Source of the DNA: Favolaschia claudopus
Lineage: Eukaryota > Basidiomycota > Agaricomycetes > Agaricales > Mycenaceae
Reading direction: 5' to 3'
Length of the DNA stretch: 64,000 nucleotides
NCBI GenBank assembly: GCA_037176885.1
Contig: JAWWNJ010000177.1
Coordinates: forward strand, 62,001 to 126,000
The notes under the pieces are model-generated. The model saw nothing but the letters and a program-made list of their open reading frames with translations, did not search any database and was not told where the DNA came from. The position numbers were made by a program, and so were the translations under genes. Of the stretch, positions 47,615-58,574 are shown in pieces (position 1 is the stretch's first letter; every line of letters begins with the position of its first letter).

Positions 47615-48394
47615 ATGGCCAGAAGCAAGGATCTCGCCCCCAACGTCGGCCGCCTCTCCCGCTCCCAGGTTGCCGCACGTCGCGGGCTCCACAAGGGCCA
47701 GAAAAAATCAGAAAAGCCCGCCGCAGCCGAGTCACCAGAGACTGTCGAGAAACAGGTCGGCGGCGACAAGAATGGCGGCAAGCGTCTTGTCCCCACGTCA
47801 AAAGCGTCGCGTTTCTACCCTGCAGAGGATGTGCGCCAGCCTAAAAAGAGCCGTAAATCCCCCAAGCCCGCCTCCCTCCGCTCTTCCATCACCCCAGGCG
47901 CCGTTCTCATCTTGCTTGCTGGTCGTTTCCGTGGCAAGCGCGTTGTCTTCTTGAAGCAGTTGGAGAGCGGTCTGTTGTTGGTGACTGGCCCGTTCAAGAT
48001 CAACGGTGTCCCTCTGCGACGAGTAAACCAGGCATATGTCATCGCGACAACGACCAAGATTGACCTAGACGGTTTCAAGGCTCGTGCTCATTTGCATCGA
48101 GCTTTTTTCATTAATTAATGATCGATTATTCTTCACATCCAGGTCGACGACAAAATTAACGACGCATACTTCACCAAAGCAGCCACCAAGGGCGCAGGAT
48201 CTGCTGAGGCAGAGTTCTTCGAGGGCGGCAAGCCCAAGCCTAAGGAGGCGTTCCCCGAGTCGAAGTCGGCTGATCAGAAGGAAATCGACAAGGCTATCAT
48301 CTCTTCTGTCAAGAAGACGGAGAACCTTGGCAAGTATCTGAGTGCGAGCTGGGGGTTGTCGAAGGGCCAATTCCCGCATCAGCTGGTGTTCTGA
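47615..48394 (+). CDS. RPL6: 60S ribosomal protein eL6
   Basis: Large-subunit surface protein specific to eukaryotes. Two exons (47615-48079 and 48143-48394) give 238 residues. After a basic N-terminal extension ([32 protein letters not shown]) comes the KOW-like core: [59 protein letters not shown]. After the intron are [14 protein letters not shown], and the end [17 protein letters not shown]. The only donor that preserves this frame is GC (AAG|gctcgtg, intron 48080-48142); a GT two codons later brings an early stop. The ATG directly follows a splice acceptor. Confidence 0.93.
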
Positions 48395-48581
48395 GGGTAT
48401 CGACGAAGTGTTCTATGCAATACATGTTGTTATGCCCCGTTCTTGCACGCCCTATGTATACAACGACTATATTCGCCACGGATGTGCTTCGAGCCATGCA
48501 ATATTCATATTAGATTCCAGCTTGTGAAGTATGGAGTAAAACACAGTAGACCAAAAAGTGCGCGAGAAGCGTTTAAGCGTG

Positions 48582-49759
48582 ATGCTTGCTGTTTACGGAC
48601 GACCGTCACTACAACGAATACCTCGACGCGTCAATGCCTCTCATAGGCGGTTCTTCATCCAGTCTCTTTGCGACGGCTTCCTGGATTTGGCCATAGCTCT
48701 ACCGTTTCCCCCTTCTGTTCCCCCATACACTGGAACTATAGTGCTTGTAACGGTTGTTTCACGACTGGCTCTCTTTCCAATTGCTCTATGGGTCAGTGTG
48801 CCGACGTCTAAGCTATAGCGACCGCATCCAACATGCTCTTCAGGGCAGGAACCGCGTCCGGCGTCTCGAGAATGTTGTTCTACCTGAAGTCGAGCGTTTA
48901 AAACCCATAATCTCGAAGCAGGTGCTGGACGAGATGAAACAGCAAGGTATGCGGAAAGAGGATCTCGTTGTTTCGAAACTGCAGCAAATGCATCTCTCAC
49001 GAATGATGCAACGAGTTCGTTTACTTCATGGTGTATTCATGAGCGTCTCACTCACTCTTCATAGGTGAAAGCAGAGCAAAAGCGTCTCATTGCTGAACAC
49101 AAGTGCTCCCCCGTTCTTTCGATGGTCGCGAGCCCAGCGAGCCAGCTCCCTGTCTTCGTCTTGATGAGCATGGTCTTCAATCGCCTAGCTAAGGACCCGA
49201 TGACTCCTTTCGACTCTGAGGCCTTCTTTACACTCACCACCTTGAATCACCCTGACCCGACATGGGCCATTCCCATAATCCTCGGATTCGTGACAATGGC
49301 CAATGTCGAATCGAATAACTGGCTTATGACGGCTTTTCAGAGAGACCGTCTGCGTAAAGCCGACGAGTATCGAGCCAAGATGATGGCCCAAGGGCAGAAA
49401 TTTGTTCTTCAGCCTCACAAAATCATCAAAACGGCCTTGTACGGGCTCTCCGTTGGGCGTATTGTCCTTGCTGGCCTCAGCCCAGGGGTGGGTCCGACTT
49501 GTCTGTTCAAAAGAGTCCAATTCATCTTCCGTAGAGCGTTGTTTTGTATTGGACTACCTCCGCAATCTGTGGCCTCATTCAGACCTGGATCTTAGATTAC
49601 ACGCCTTCGAGGCAGTCATCTGCTCCAGCGTCGATCCAGTCTTCGTCTACGGCAACGGTCGTCGACCCACCCGCAAAGGCTGTCACTCCCAAGCCGTCGC
49701 CTGAACCAATAGTGAAGGCGAAGTCGGCCAAGAAGCATAAAAACAAACGCTCCTCCTAG
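48582..49759 (+). CDS. COX18: COX18 mitochondrial membrane insertase (Oxa1/YidC family)
   Basis: Inner-membrane insertase that exports the C-terminal domain of Cox2. The ATG at 48582 gives an Arg-rich presequence (MLAVYGRPSLQRIPRRVNAS, HRRFF). The first span follows, PPYTGTIVLVTVVSRLALFP. After an intron come GRNRVRRLENVVLPEVERLK, the coiled matrix segment, then VKAEQKRLIAEHKCSPV. Spans SQLPVFVLMSMVFNRLA and WAIPIILGFVTMANVESNNW are next. The last intron (gtgggtccg..ccgtag) joins LSPG to SVVLYWTTSAICGLIQTWIL, the final span. The basic tail AKSAKKHKNKRSS ends at TAG 49757-49759. About 330 residues; the presequence, span number and absence of the longer Oxa1 C-terminus favour COX18. Confidence 0.87.
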
Positions 49760-50130
49760 TAAGTCGGTTCCTTTTTCGACTGCTTACTGGGCGGAATGAA
49801 AACAAAAGTGGTTGAGAGGGAACCCGGGTGTCTGGGATTTTTTCCCTGCCTGTTTGGGGCCCTATGAATCTTTCTTGATCTAATATGACCGCCCTTGCAT
49901 TCCATTCTGACCTTAACATTGCTGATGACGCCGTTCAGACCTGACCCCACCTTCCATCGGTTTATTCGAGTCTCATTTGGCTAAGCGGTCCAGCTACATA
50001 TTTGTTTGAGGTGCTACAATTGCGGAAAAGGGTATCGCCGGTAGATAAAACAACAAGATTCGCACATTACTGTAGATAGTCTGAAGATTACAATGCATCA
50101 ATTCACTCATCCAAATCATTCAACCATGGA
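49760..50130. other. Convergent intergenic region
   Basis: About 370 bp between the convergent COX18 and CENP-A genes, presumably both 3' UTRs. A tRNA A-box-like string (tggctaagcgg at about 49978) has no B box behind it, so I see no RNA gene here. Confidence 0.55.
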
Positions 50131-50803
50131 TTATCCCATCCCACCCCACGGTCCTCTTATTCGACGCGCGAGTTGAATGTCCCGCTGCATAATAGTCACT
50201 CGTTTGGCGTGAATGGCGCATAAATTGCTATCGTAGGTGTAAGTTGACGCTTGCGAGACAAATGAACAAACGCACGCGTCTTCAAACAAATGAACCAGAT
50301 ATGCCTCCGTAGCCTCCTGCAATGCCATCAGCGCTGAACTTTGCCAGCGCAGATCGGCACCCGGCTGATAGTTGTCGTTCATGTCCGTCGTCATTTCGCT
50401 AGCGATTTCGCGGACCTATTCAACAGGTTCAATCAATTATCAGGCATTGGTAGATTAGTAAACAACACGCACCAGACGCGCGAACGGCAGTTTTCGCAGT
50501 AACAGGTCTGTAGACTTCTGGTACTTGCGAATTTCGCGTAACGCAACAGTGCCAGGACGGAAGCGTTTCTTTTTTGCTGAATGCTCATGAGCAAGGTCTG
50601 TGGCCCTTCAAGAGAATCCCAGACACACCCGGAGGATCATTGGCGGCAGATCTCCGTCCAGCAGATTTTGCCGGAGGTCTACCTCCCGTGCTTTTGCGCG
50701 CCGTCATTTTAGACTTCTTAGCAGGAGTTGGGGGATCTGAGTCGTCGGGAGCATTCTTGCGTTTCGAACCCGAGGCGGACTTGCGCATGGTCTCTTGTGC
50801 CAT
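50131..50803 (-). CDS. CSE4: Centromeric histone H3 variant (CENP-A/CenH3)
   Basis: Marks centromeric nucleosomes and recruits the kinetochore. Exons 50803-50629, 50576-50473, 50415-50276 and 50227-50131 give 171 residues, longer than H3 (about 135). The tail, about 60 residues, starts [20 protein letters not shown] and contains the H3-like patch [13 protein letters not shown]. The histone fold starts [36 protein letters not shown]. Loop 1 is enlarged ([15 protein letters not shown] between REIA and DLRW; five residues in H3), and DLRW has the Trp typical of CENP-A. Then [40 protein letters not shown] and the C-terminus [11 protein letters not shown], which resembles the hydrophobic CENP-C-binding tail of CENP-A (human ends RRIRGLEEGLG). 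Canonical H3 is excluded by tail, loop 1 and C-terminus. Confidence 0.9.
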
Positions 50804-51165
50804 GTAGTGTAAGAGAGTGGCAAAAGAAAAGAGAAATGACAGAGTTTGAAGAGAAAGACCGCAATAAAGCAAGTGGAAGTTGAACCAGAACAAGGTCAAG
50901 ACTTGTGACCGTCACAGGCGTGACTTTCGTGACCTGACGCGTCGCGCACGCCAGCTGCAAGTCATCGCAAGCGGGTTCAAGGCTCTTCAAGCTCATTGTC
51001 TTAGCTCAAGCTCAATCTTCAAAGCTCCCTGAACCCCCTTCGAATTTCCTGTTTCGTTGCATTTGATGTGTTCTTGTCTCTAAGTTCAAGTCACCACCGA
51101 CGGCCGCTCTTTCTGCACCTCTCGAGTGCCAATATCTGCTCGCCTTTTTCCTCCTCCTCGCACTT
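50804..51165. other. Promoter region of the CENP-A gene
   Basis: 360 bp between CENP-A (-) and the decayed transposase (+). It holds gtgaccgtcacaggcgtgac-type inverted GTGAC motifs at about 50905-50932 and an ACGCGT box at 50937-50942. No gene. Confidence 0.5.
50937..50942. promoter_or_regulatory. MluI cell-cycle box (ACGCGT) upstream of CENP-A
   Basis: ACGCGT 134 bp upstream of the CENP-A start codon, the type of element bound by MBF at G1/S in yeasts. It would fit S-phase or earlier expression of the centromeric histone. The function is inferred. Confidence 0.4.
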
Positions 51166-52200
51166 ATGTCTACCACCACTTGCGGGCTCTGCGGCAAGGA
51201 ATGCAACAACCGTCGAGCTCTATCGAATCATCGCCCCAAGTGTCCTGTTATTGGTCAAAGACGTTCTGCTGTTCTTGCGCAGGTTGCGGGCTCGTCCACC
51301 GTGGCCACCTCTGAAGAACTCGAAACTCCCACTGCAGATGAACCAATTCCTGTGCGTTACTGAATGGGAGTTCGTACCATTCAAATATATTGAACAGATT
51401 CAGAATTAGGCGTGTTTTCCTACACCTCCTTCCATACCTTCCGGAATAGATGGCAGACCTAGACGCCGTGCCAAGGCCACCTGGAACAGTGCGACCAGGT
51501 TCCCGACCCTGACACCCCCATACCCGAACCGCCGGAGACGCCTTCGACCGATAACCACAAAATTGCGCCCCCGAACTGGATTCGGACGCGCCCAATGAGT
51601 TTGGTGTCTATGAGATTTTTCCTGCACGCCCATCGCATGACTCTGAGGACACCCTTGGTCTCGACGACCTCTGCGAGTTTGCCGGCTTCACCACGGCCAC
51701 ACAAGCCACCGATCCTCTCGCGAATATACCGGCTTGGTTCCCGTTCTTCAACCCGACCATGGCGCGCCTCATGGCATGGTTTCATCTTGGCTCAAATTTC
51801 AAGTCGATTGCCGATTTGGACGCGCTCGTCCACTTTCAGCATCATTGTGCCAGCGCCGAAGATGACCATCAAAGAGAAAGATTCCGTGCAGTTTGAGGTC
51901 AAAGGGTTTGTGTATCGCCCTCTTCTCGACGTCATGGTCGAGTCTTTCCCCCTTCAATCATTACCACACAACACCATTCGAGCAGAGAATCCTGGGTCCG
52001 ATACCAGCTCGCCAACACAACCCACAACTCTCCTGAGAGTCCTCTGGATGAGCACGGCCTTCGTCCTCTCCCTACCGGTCATGGCGTATTCATGGGCGAA
52101 GCCTACACATCCCCGATAATTCTCAAAGCATACCGCTCTCCGAGTCTGAGCTTCCGCAGCTCGCCAATTTCAGCACGGCTTCTCCCTATTCGACACCCAA
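51166..52200 (+). pseudogene. Decayed N-terminal part of a Plavaka-type transposase
   Basis: The start MSTTTCGLCGKECNNRRALS continues NHRPKC, the zinc finger that opens Plavaka transposases of agaricomycetes. The conserved blocks appear in order but in different frames: DPDTPIPEPPETPSTD, then NEFGVYEIFPARPSHDSEDT, WFPFFNPTMARLMAWFHLGS, SIADLDALV, KMTIKEKDSVQFEVKGFVYR, REFWVRYQLANTTH and GHGVFMGEAYTSP. One frame change coincides with a run of five C at 51568-51572; others lie near 51835-51870 and 51950-51965, and about 60 residues between the fourth and fifth blocks seem to be missing. The catalytic two thirds are absent after about 52130. It is a relic, with some shifts possibly explained by introns. 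Confidence 0.7.
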
Positions 52201-52635
52201 TAGATTCATGCCATGGTGGCAGCATCTTCCGCCCGCAAGAGATATTACTGTTACTTTTGCTCATTCTAGATGACAGGAATGTCGAACAGTAACTGAAGCA
52301 GTGTTTGGAGAAGTCTGCGTTTTATGGCTGGAGTCACTTTATCAATCGTTCTGTGTTGGGATTGCGCTTAGACGAGCCTGGGTATGGGGCGGCCTTGGAA
52401 GTTGCACATTACATTAGTTTTGAAGTCCTTCGAGATATATAATGATCTTGATTTGGGGCCACTGTAGGCTATTCTAGAACCGAGCGCCGTCATTGAATTT
52501 TTACCGAAGTTGCTCAGAACTGGATCTGAAGAAACGACCACTGTAATGAGCCTACTCGATGATCACGTGGTCGCGTTCGCCTCGTTTCCGACTCCCACCT
52601 TCGCTCTCCCTCTCGCTTCGAATAAGGTTCAAGAC
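52201..52635. other. Spacer between the transposase relic and the Gfd2-like genes
   Basis: No convincing exon. An in-frame upstream ATG at 52546 could extend the following gene by 30 residues. The reading PLSESELPQLANFSTASPY just before 52250 has no match I recognise. Confidence 0.45.
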
Positions 52636-54508
52636 ATGAATGAATCTGTGCCAATCGTCACTGGATACTATCGGTATACTGATATCTGGTTTCATGTTGA
52701 GTATCATCGTGTTTTCAGGACTGCCTGACTGATGCTTCGGCATAGTGGTAGGCGCGTTCTACATCCCCCATTCCGGCTATCGACAATCCTTACAGGGCGG
52801 AAATTCTGGACTCTTCTCAATCGGACCCGCTCAAGGCCGTGCTAGGTGCTTGATCTGTTGTACAGGCGGACGACTAATTAATGGGACGGAATGTCTAAGC
52901 GCACGACTCGATTGTACATCCGGATAACCCCCTTCACGTGGATGGTGTCGACGGTGCATCCATGTCTTTGGGTACGATTTTACTCAGATGTTTGGGAGAG
53001 AATGTTGAAGCATCTTTTTCAGGGACTTTCCATGATGGAAAACAGCGTCTGTTATTCACATCTGCTCAGGTCGACTACGGTCTGCATTCAAAGCTTTGTG
53101 TTGGTTTCTAGAACTGATGTACTCTATAGTTCGCTACTGGCTTCATGCGATGAAGCTCACCAAGGAATTGATTCCCCTCCCGTATTCCGAATGCCTGCTG
53201 CTTCCCGAAGAGTTTTCGAACGTAAGTAACTCTACGTTGCGCATTCTAGCTAGTAACTCGAAAGTGTTTAGGTTGCGCCAGTAGTCTATCCCACCGGCGG
53301 TGACCTACGCAACGCGCTCAAGGTTTTGCATCTCAATCATTCCTTGTTCTGGCTTTCGTCTAACGCTTTGAAAGAAAATCGACAAAACCAACAAGCGCCT
53401 CAAAAATTCTACCCACAAACTTCTAGCTCGCCGAGACGCTTTCGAACATGTACGAAAATATTGGGCATCTAAGTCCGGGACTTGGTTTGCCTTGGATTTC
53501 GAGGATTGGGAATGGGAGCACAGTGAGGAGCAGAATTGCCTGGCCGCATCATAATGTTGTTCCTCAGACTTCCCATAGCGGTCGTCACCGAATTCGGATG
53601 GAGCTCACTTCATTGGGAAAATGGGGAAGAAATTACAGATTGCGGACATTTCACTGTAAAGGTATGTGCCTCTCGCGCGTCGCCACCCTCACTATGTATA
53701 AGGAGATTAATATTAAGTAAGGAATACAACCTGTATAGAAACGGGAGTTGGGTTCCTGACAACCGCGAGGTACTCTTTGCATCTATGTCCGCCTCATTAT
53801 GTCATGAATTTCCGCAGCACTACGAGTTCGGCGACACTGTCGAGCTTCCCAAGACCGAATTCAAACGCAGAATTGCAGCCATGTTATCCGCGCTTGAATC
53901 ACGCGGACCCGTCTTTCTTGTTTTTCATGATCCTAGCCAAGACATTAAGTGAGTGTTCCGGAGCTGTTGCAATTTAGTATCCCGTCTCAACAACTACAGA
54001 ACGCTGAAAAGATTCGATATCCCATTACAAGATGCGGTTTTCTATCTCCCGCAGGATGTTCCCAAAGCCGGAACGTTCATCATTGATACTGCCATTCTAT
54101 ACGCAGCGTTGATCGGGGAGGAACATAAAACCGCTAGCCTCGGACAAACCTGCAATCAGCTTCAGATTAAAACCGCCTTCATGCACAATGCGGGAAATGA
54201 TGCTCATGTTCGTATCTCGTCTTCTGTGCAGCTCAGATTATTTACTTGATTCAACACAGTATACTTTTGTTCGTAATCATCTTCTGCTCTTGTGTGGTTC
54301 ATTGTTCATCTGTTTGCGCTTCCAGTCCGTTCTGCGAGCATTGGCATCTGGAGATCCCTTGGACGCCCAGAGGGAAATGAGATGGCCCAATCGCACTGGA
54401 ATCTCCGGTGGGGGCGACAACTCCGGTGTCAAGGTGCAGTTTCAACCCTACGAGGAAGATTCGGATTACTCCGAAGACCAGGAGGGAGTTTTCAGAGATA
54501 TGATTTGA
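52636..54508 (+). CDS. Gfd2/YDR514C-like RNase H-fold protein, copy 1
   Basis: Member of a basidiomycete family with a DEDD-exonuclease-like domain related to yeast Gfd2 and YDR514C. ATG 52636 (MNESVPIVTGYYRYTDIWF) aligns with the start of copy 2. Exons then give PIPAIDNPYRAEILDSSQSD, HPDNPLHVDGVDG, GTFHDGKQRLLFTSAQVDY, VRYWLHAMKLTKELIPLPYS and FEHVRKYWASKSG. The nuclease-like fold follows: TWFALDFEDWEWEH (Asp-x-Glu), VVTEFGWSSLHWENGEEITD, GPVFLVFHDPSQDIKTL, TFIIDTAILYAAL and MHNAGNDAHSVLRALASGD. The acidic tail is YEEDSDYSEDQEG, stop 54506-54508. The putative metal-binding Asp/Glu are kept, so it may be active on RNA or DNA; its substrate is unknown. About ten introns. Confidence 0.75.
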
Positions 54509-54759
54509 TTTTCTTTTCCCATATGCATTGCTGGTAGCGACATGAGAGTGAAGAAGAGATTCGATTTAGTGACGAAAGATGTAAATTGTAAATACGACTG
54601 TAGCGATTCAACCAAGATTCAACTTTGCCTAATTCGGCTCTTTGAACCGCGCGAACGAAATTTTGGCTTCTTTCCATCGTATTCCTGGTTGTCGTTGCCT
54701 TTTCATACCTTCTTCATCCCGTCTCTTGCCATAAACTCCCTTTAGTCTGTATTGGATTT

Positions 54760-56311
54760 ATGGCCATCGACAATGCGCCTCTCGTGGGCTACTTCCGTTG
54801 CACCGACATTCTGTTTTCATACCACGAGTCGCTGAAAAATAGTCGCGACGCTGTTCAGCTTCAAAAACTCCTTGGTGAATGGAATCGACTGGGGCGCATC
54901 TTTATGTTTTCCTCATAGACGCGTAGGTCGAGATGCTTTACTTTCTCCGAGACATCCACTTGCTGCCGATGGCGCCAAAGGCATTCAAGCATACATCGGT
55001 ATCTGCGAACAGGAGAATTTCCAGTCCGATTGGTACATTTATGCCTTTTTTCAGGCACTTTCTACGATGGTCAAGGACGACTGCTGTTCTCTTCCGCTCA
55101 AGTTGACTATCTTCGATACTGGATGCACGCCATGAAAGTCGGTATTCATTCGGGACGACTCGAATGTCATTTACTGATGATATTGTTTCTCAAGCTCACT
55201 GACCAGTTGATCCCTATGCCTTACTCTGACTGTCTGTTCCTGGAATCGAACGTCGCCTCCGCCGTCCCCGTGGTCTTTCAAAGTGTCGGCGCCTTGAGTT
55301 ATCACAGCAAGGTCCATCGCTACTTGCGTCTGTACACATTCCTCCTCACTTACTACATCTTTGTTATCTCACAGAAACTGGGTCGTATGAATCGAACATT
55401 GAATGAAAAACCACTACTTGTGCCCCGACGTGCTATGTTCGAACGTGTCCGTGACTTATGGAACGCAAAGCAAGGCGTTTGGTGTGCATTCAGTGTCGCA
55501 GCCTGGGAATCCGACCATACCGTGATATTGGACCTCGCTTGGAGTCTCCTTCGTTGGGAGTCTGGTGAAGAGATCATGGAGCATGAGCATCTGATCGTAG
55601 GAGTGAACCAGAAATATCAGACGACAGCTCTGGAGGTACCATTCCCGACTTTTTTAATTTTAAGCAACAGTCCTGATTTCTCTTCCAGGAGGGCGTGGAG
55701 CGTATAGGAGTTACCAAGGCCATGCTCAAAACCAAAGTTAACAACCTTTTTGCACGGTTCAGCCAAAGCGAACCGATTTTCTTGATCTCGAATGATAGCA
55801 AAGGAGACCTAAAGTACGCGTCTTTCCTCCCTGATGTTTCTTTGTTGATGAATGCGGTTTCAATTTAGATACCTACGAGGCAACGATCTACAAATTTCGC
55901 TTGCTGATGTCAATCCGAAGCTCCCCAGCACCATGCCTTCTAGCGGAACATTCATCGTCGAACCTGCAGAACTCTTCGATGCTTTGACAGGCAGCGGAGC
56001 CGTTGACGTGGACCATAACCTGGAGCGCATATGCAGACACCTGAAAGTTGACTTGGCAAGTGTTCGAAACGCAGGAACCGAGGCGAAGGTTCGCAGCCGT
56101 TGCGTATACGCCATTGTGTTGACCAGCTTATTTTGTGGATTAGGGCCTTGCTGCAGCACTGCGTTCCATGGCATCGGGACCCAGGCTCGACGCTCAACGT
56201 GAACAGCGCTGGCCTGAGCAGACTGAATTTGAGGTCGAGTTCCAAGCTCGGGCCAACGACGCGCAACATGGCGATCTCGAAGGCTGCTTCCCTCCACAAA
56301 GATCCCTTTGA
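54760..56311 (+). CDS. Gfd2/YDR514C-like protein, copy 2, active site degenerate
   Basis: Tandem paralogue of the gene at 52636. The start is MAIDNAPLVGYFRCTDILFS. An intron (gtgaatgg..gcgtag) joins LQKLLG to RDALLSPRHPLAADGAKGIQ. Then come GTFYDGQGRLLFSSAQVDYL, RYWMHAMK, LTDQLIPMPYSDCLFLE, FERVRDLWNAKQGVWCAFSV and AAWESDHTVILDLAWSLLRW. The DFE of copy 1 is SVA here. The FHDPSQD motif has become SNDSKGD, and NAGNDAHSVL has become NAGTEAKGLA. The end is MASGPRLDAQREQRWPEQTE, then a short tail unlike copy 1, stop 56309-56311. The reading frame is kept through all exons, so the gene is conserved, not decayed, but the nuclease is predicted inactive. Confidence 0.72.
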
Positions 56312-56527
56312 TTGGCTTTCCATCGCTGGACACATCGTAATTTTTTGTTCTTGCTTGCTTGTTGTCGACCTTGCTGTGAATCTGTCTGTAGTCTCTAGAG
56401 CTGTAATTTTCCTCATCCATCTTGTTGTAGCCACAAGGTCGCCGCCGACCCACGTACATATGTATTAGTGTAACATAATATCCAAAATCCAATCCAAATA
56501 AATGCTATACTGTATAATTTGAGATGA

Positions 56528-58372
56528 TTATTTGGCCGATTTGCGCGTTTTCTTGTTCTTGTGCTTCATTGGCGACTTTTTCTTTTCGTCCGGGTTCTTC
56601 TCCTCCTCCTCTTCGTCATCACCTTCATCATCCGAGCGGTCGTCGTCCGTCTCGGCTGTTAAGATCGTCCTAATGGTTATCTTATGAGGCTTGTTCCATA
56701 CGAAGGGGAGAGATGAATATGACATACCGTACGAGGATACGGAGAATCAGGAAGTACCAGAACAGATTGATGAATTGTAGAAGCAGGATTGGGATGAATA
56801 TTTGGTACTTCATCCACGGCACGAGGTAGACTCCTTCTGACCAAACCCATCTTCTCGCGAATTGCCTGATACACTTGTTTGAGGACTGGAAGGCGAGGAG
56901 GGAAGGCTTCACTCACGGGATGAGATCATATTGCGTCCAGACAGACCACAGGATTACAAGGTTGAGGTAGTGTCGGAAGTACCTGAATCAAATCAGTTCT
57001 GGTATCTCGAGGATGGCATGAATGCTCTTACGACCACACAAAGACAAAGATGGTGAAGGAAACAACCTTAGCACGGTCCATTTGAAGGTAGTTCAACAGT
57101 TTCGAAAACTGATTGGCCATTTAGTCAGACCAAGTTGATTCTTGATCGTATGGAAGAACTTACTGCAAGAGCCATGTCCGGAATGTCCATGCTCATGTAA
57201 ACCGCTTGGCCAATCAAGGTCATATTCACCAAGTAGCTCCAGCTGCATTAAATATACTGTTTGTATGGTCCATTGATGAAGATGAACCTGAACTCACCCG
57301 ACCAACCAAAGAGTGACAATATGATGAGCAATCAGTTCATAGTAATCCTTCCTGGGCTTCTCCAGACCAAGAACGAGTACGATGAGTTGCTGACACCAAT
57401 AAGCCATCTGCATAAGGTAGTACCGCTTGAGCTCGGGGTTCATATCCCAATGAGGATAATCTGTTGACAAGAATTAATTATGAGAGTGTCGGAATCGAAA
57501 TGACCTCAGCGCACCAATCCAGAAATATTCCGTGCGATACCACCAAGTTGGTAATCGCGACATGATACGCTATATGTAATCGTAAGAAACCGAACCCAAC
57601 GGGACGAAGAAACGTACGAGTCCCCATGCCCCAGTTATACCAAAATACACAACAGCATAACCCTGCTCGCCGAACCTGTCGAGTTTTGCTTCTTTCCTGA
57701 TGCCAAAGTATTGCGCGAATGGTCGGCACATCTTGAGCGTGACAACTTGGCGGAAGCAAGAGAAAAACACGATGTTGTAGACAATGAAGAGGAGATCACA
57801 CCAGTCCTTGGCGTAGCGGGGGTCTTCAGGGCTGGAAGTGGGCACCTTCCCGGACAGGAGAAACAGTGCACCGAATGGGTTGGGTATAGAGCCATTGGGG
57901 AGATATTGGCCTATGGCGGGGGTATAAGGCGCGAGGAGCGGTCTGAGTTGCGGTGTCAAGAGTTCCCAGTTGATGTACAGGACAAGGGGAATGAGAAGGA
58001 GTTTGAATGATTCAGCTAAATTATAGGAATTGGCCAGTATTCGGGATGGAATTGGGCGGATTTAAGCACCTGGTTCGATGACCCAGCGCAACCACGGCGA
58101 GACCTTTTTCTTGTGAGACTGACGAGCAACTGGTGTAGACGGTCGTTCGGGGGTATTTGAGCCTAGCGGACTGGAAAAACGGAAGCTGAGTTCATGAAGT
58201 AGCGAGTCGCGGGAAATAGCAGACGTTTGAGGGAGAAATGGGTCTGCAAAGTGGTGTGCGGGATCGCTGGTGCTGTTGAACGATAAGGGCGAGTAGATAT
58301 AACTTGGGGGTCGAATTACTCAGTGCTGACGGGGAACTCCTTGAGCGCGTTGGGCTTTTTCTGGCGGGACAT
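56528..58372 (-). CDS. LAG1: Ceramide synthase (LAG1/LAC1)
   Basis: ER enzyme joining acyl-CoA to sphinganine or phytosphingosine. The start is [17 protein letters not shown] at 58372; an intron joins it to [18 protein letters not shown] cytosolic basic segment ([19 protein letters not shown]) precedes the first span. The TLC domain contains [60 protein letters not shown], then the Lag motif with [40 protein letters not shown]. The two adjacent His are the catalytic residues. After [24 protein letters not shown] final spans the acidic/basic tail ([27 protein letters not shown]) ends at 56528-56530. The acidic Ser-containing C-terminus resembles the CK2-regulated tail of fungal ceramide synthases; that role is inferred. 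Confidence 0.92.
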
Positions 58373-58574
58373 TGTGGCGGGAGAGAAGGAACCCAGTTCA
58401 CCGAATATTTATCTTCGGATAAGTCCGATCAAATCTGAAAGTATCACGTCGTGACACCCAGAGGCTGACTTGAACTCCGCTGCGTGGGCCAAGCTTGGGC
58501 CGCCCTTCCCGCTGAAGCGTCGTTGAGCTCGACGTCAACAATATTCTCGGCTTGTAAGCGCGATACGCGTTGCC

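Noticed and set aside
49970..50040. tRNA gene suggested by tggctaagcgg (A-box-like)
   Set aside because: No B box or T-arm follows within tRNA distance.
54860..54930. Stop codon disabling Gfd2-like copy 2
   Set aside because: It falls in an intron (gtgaatgg..gcgtag); the spliced frame continues with the conserved HPLxxDG block.
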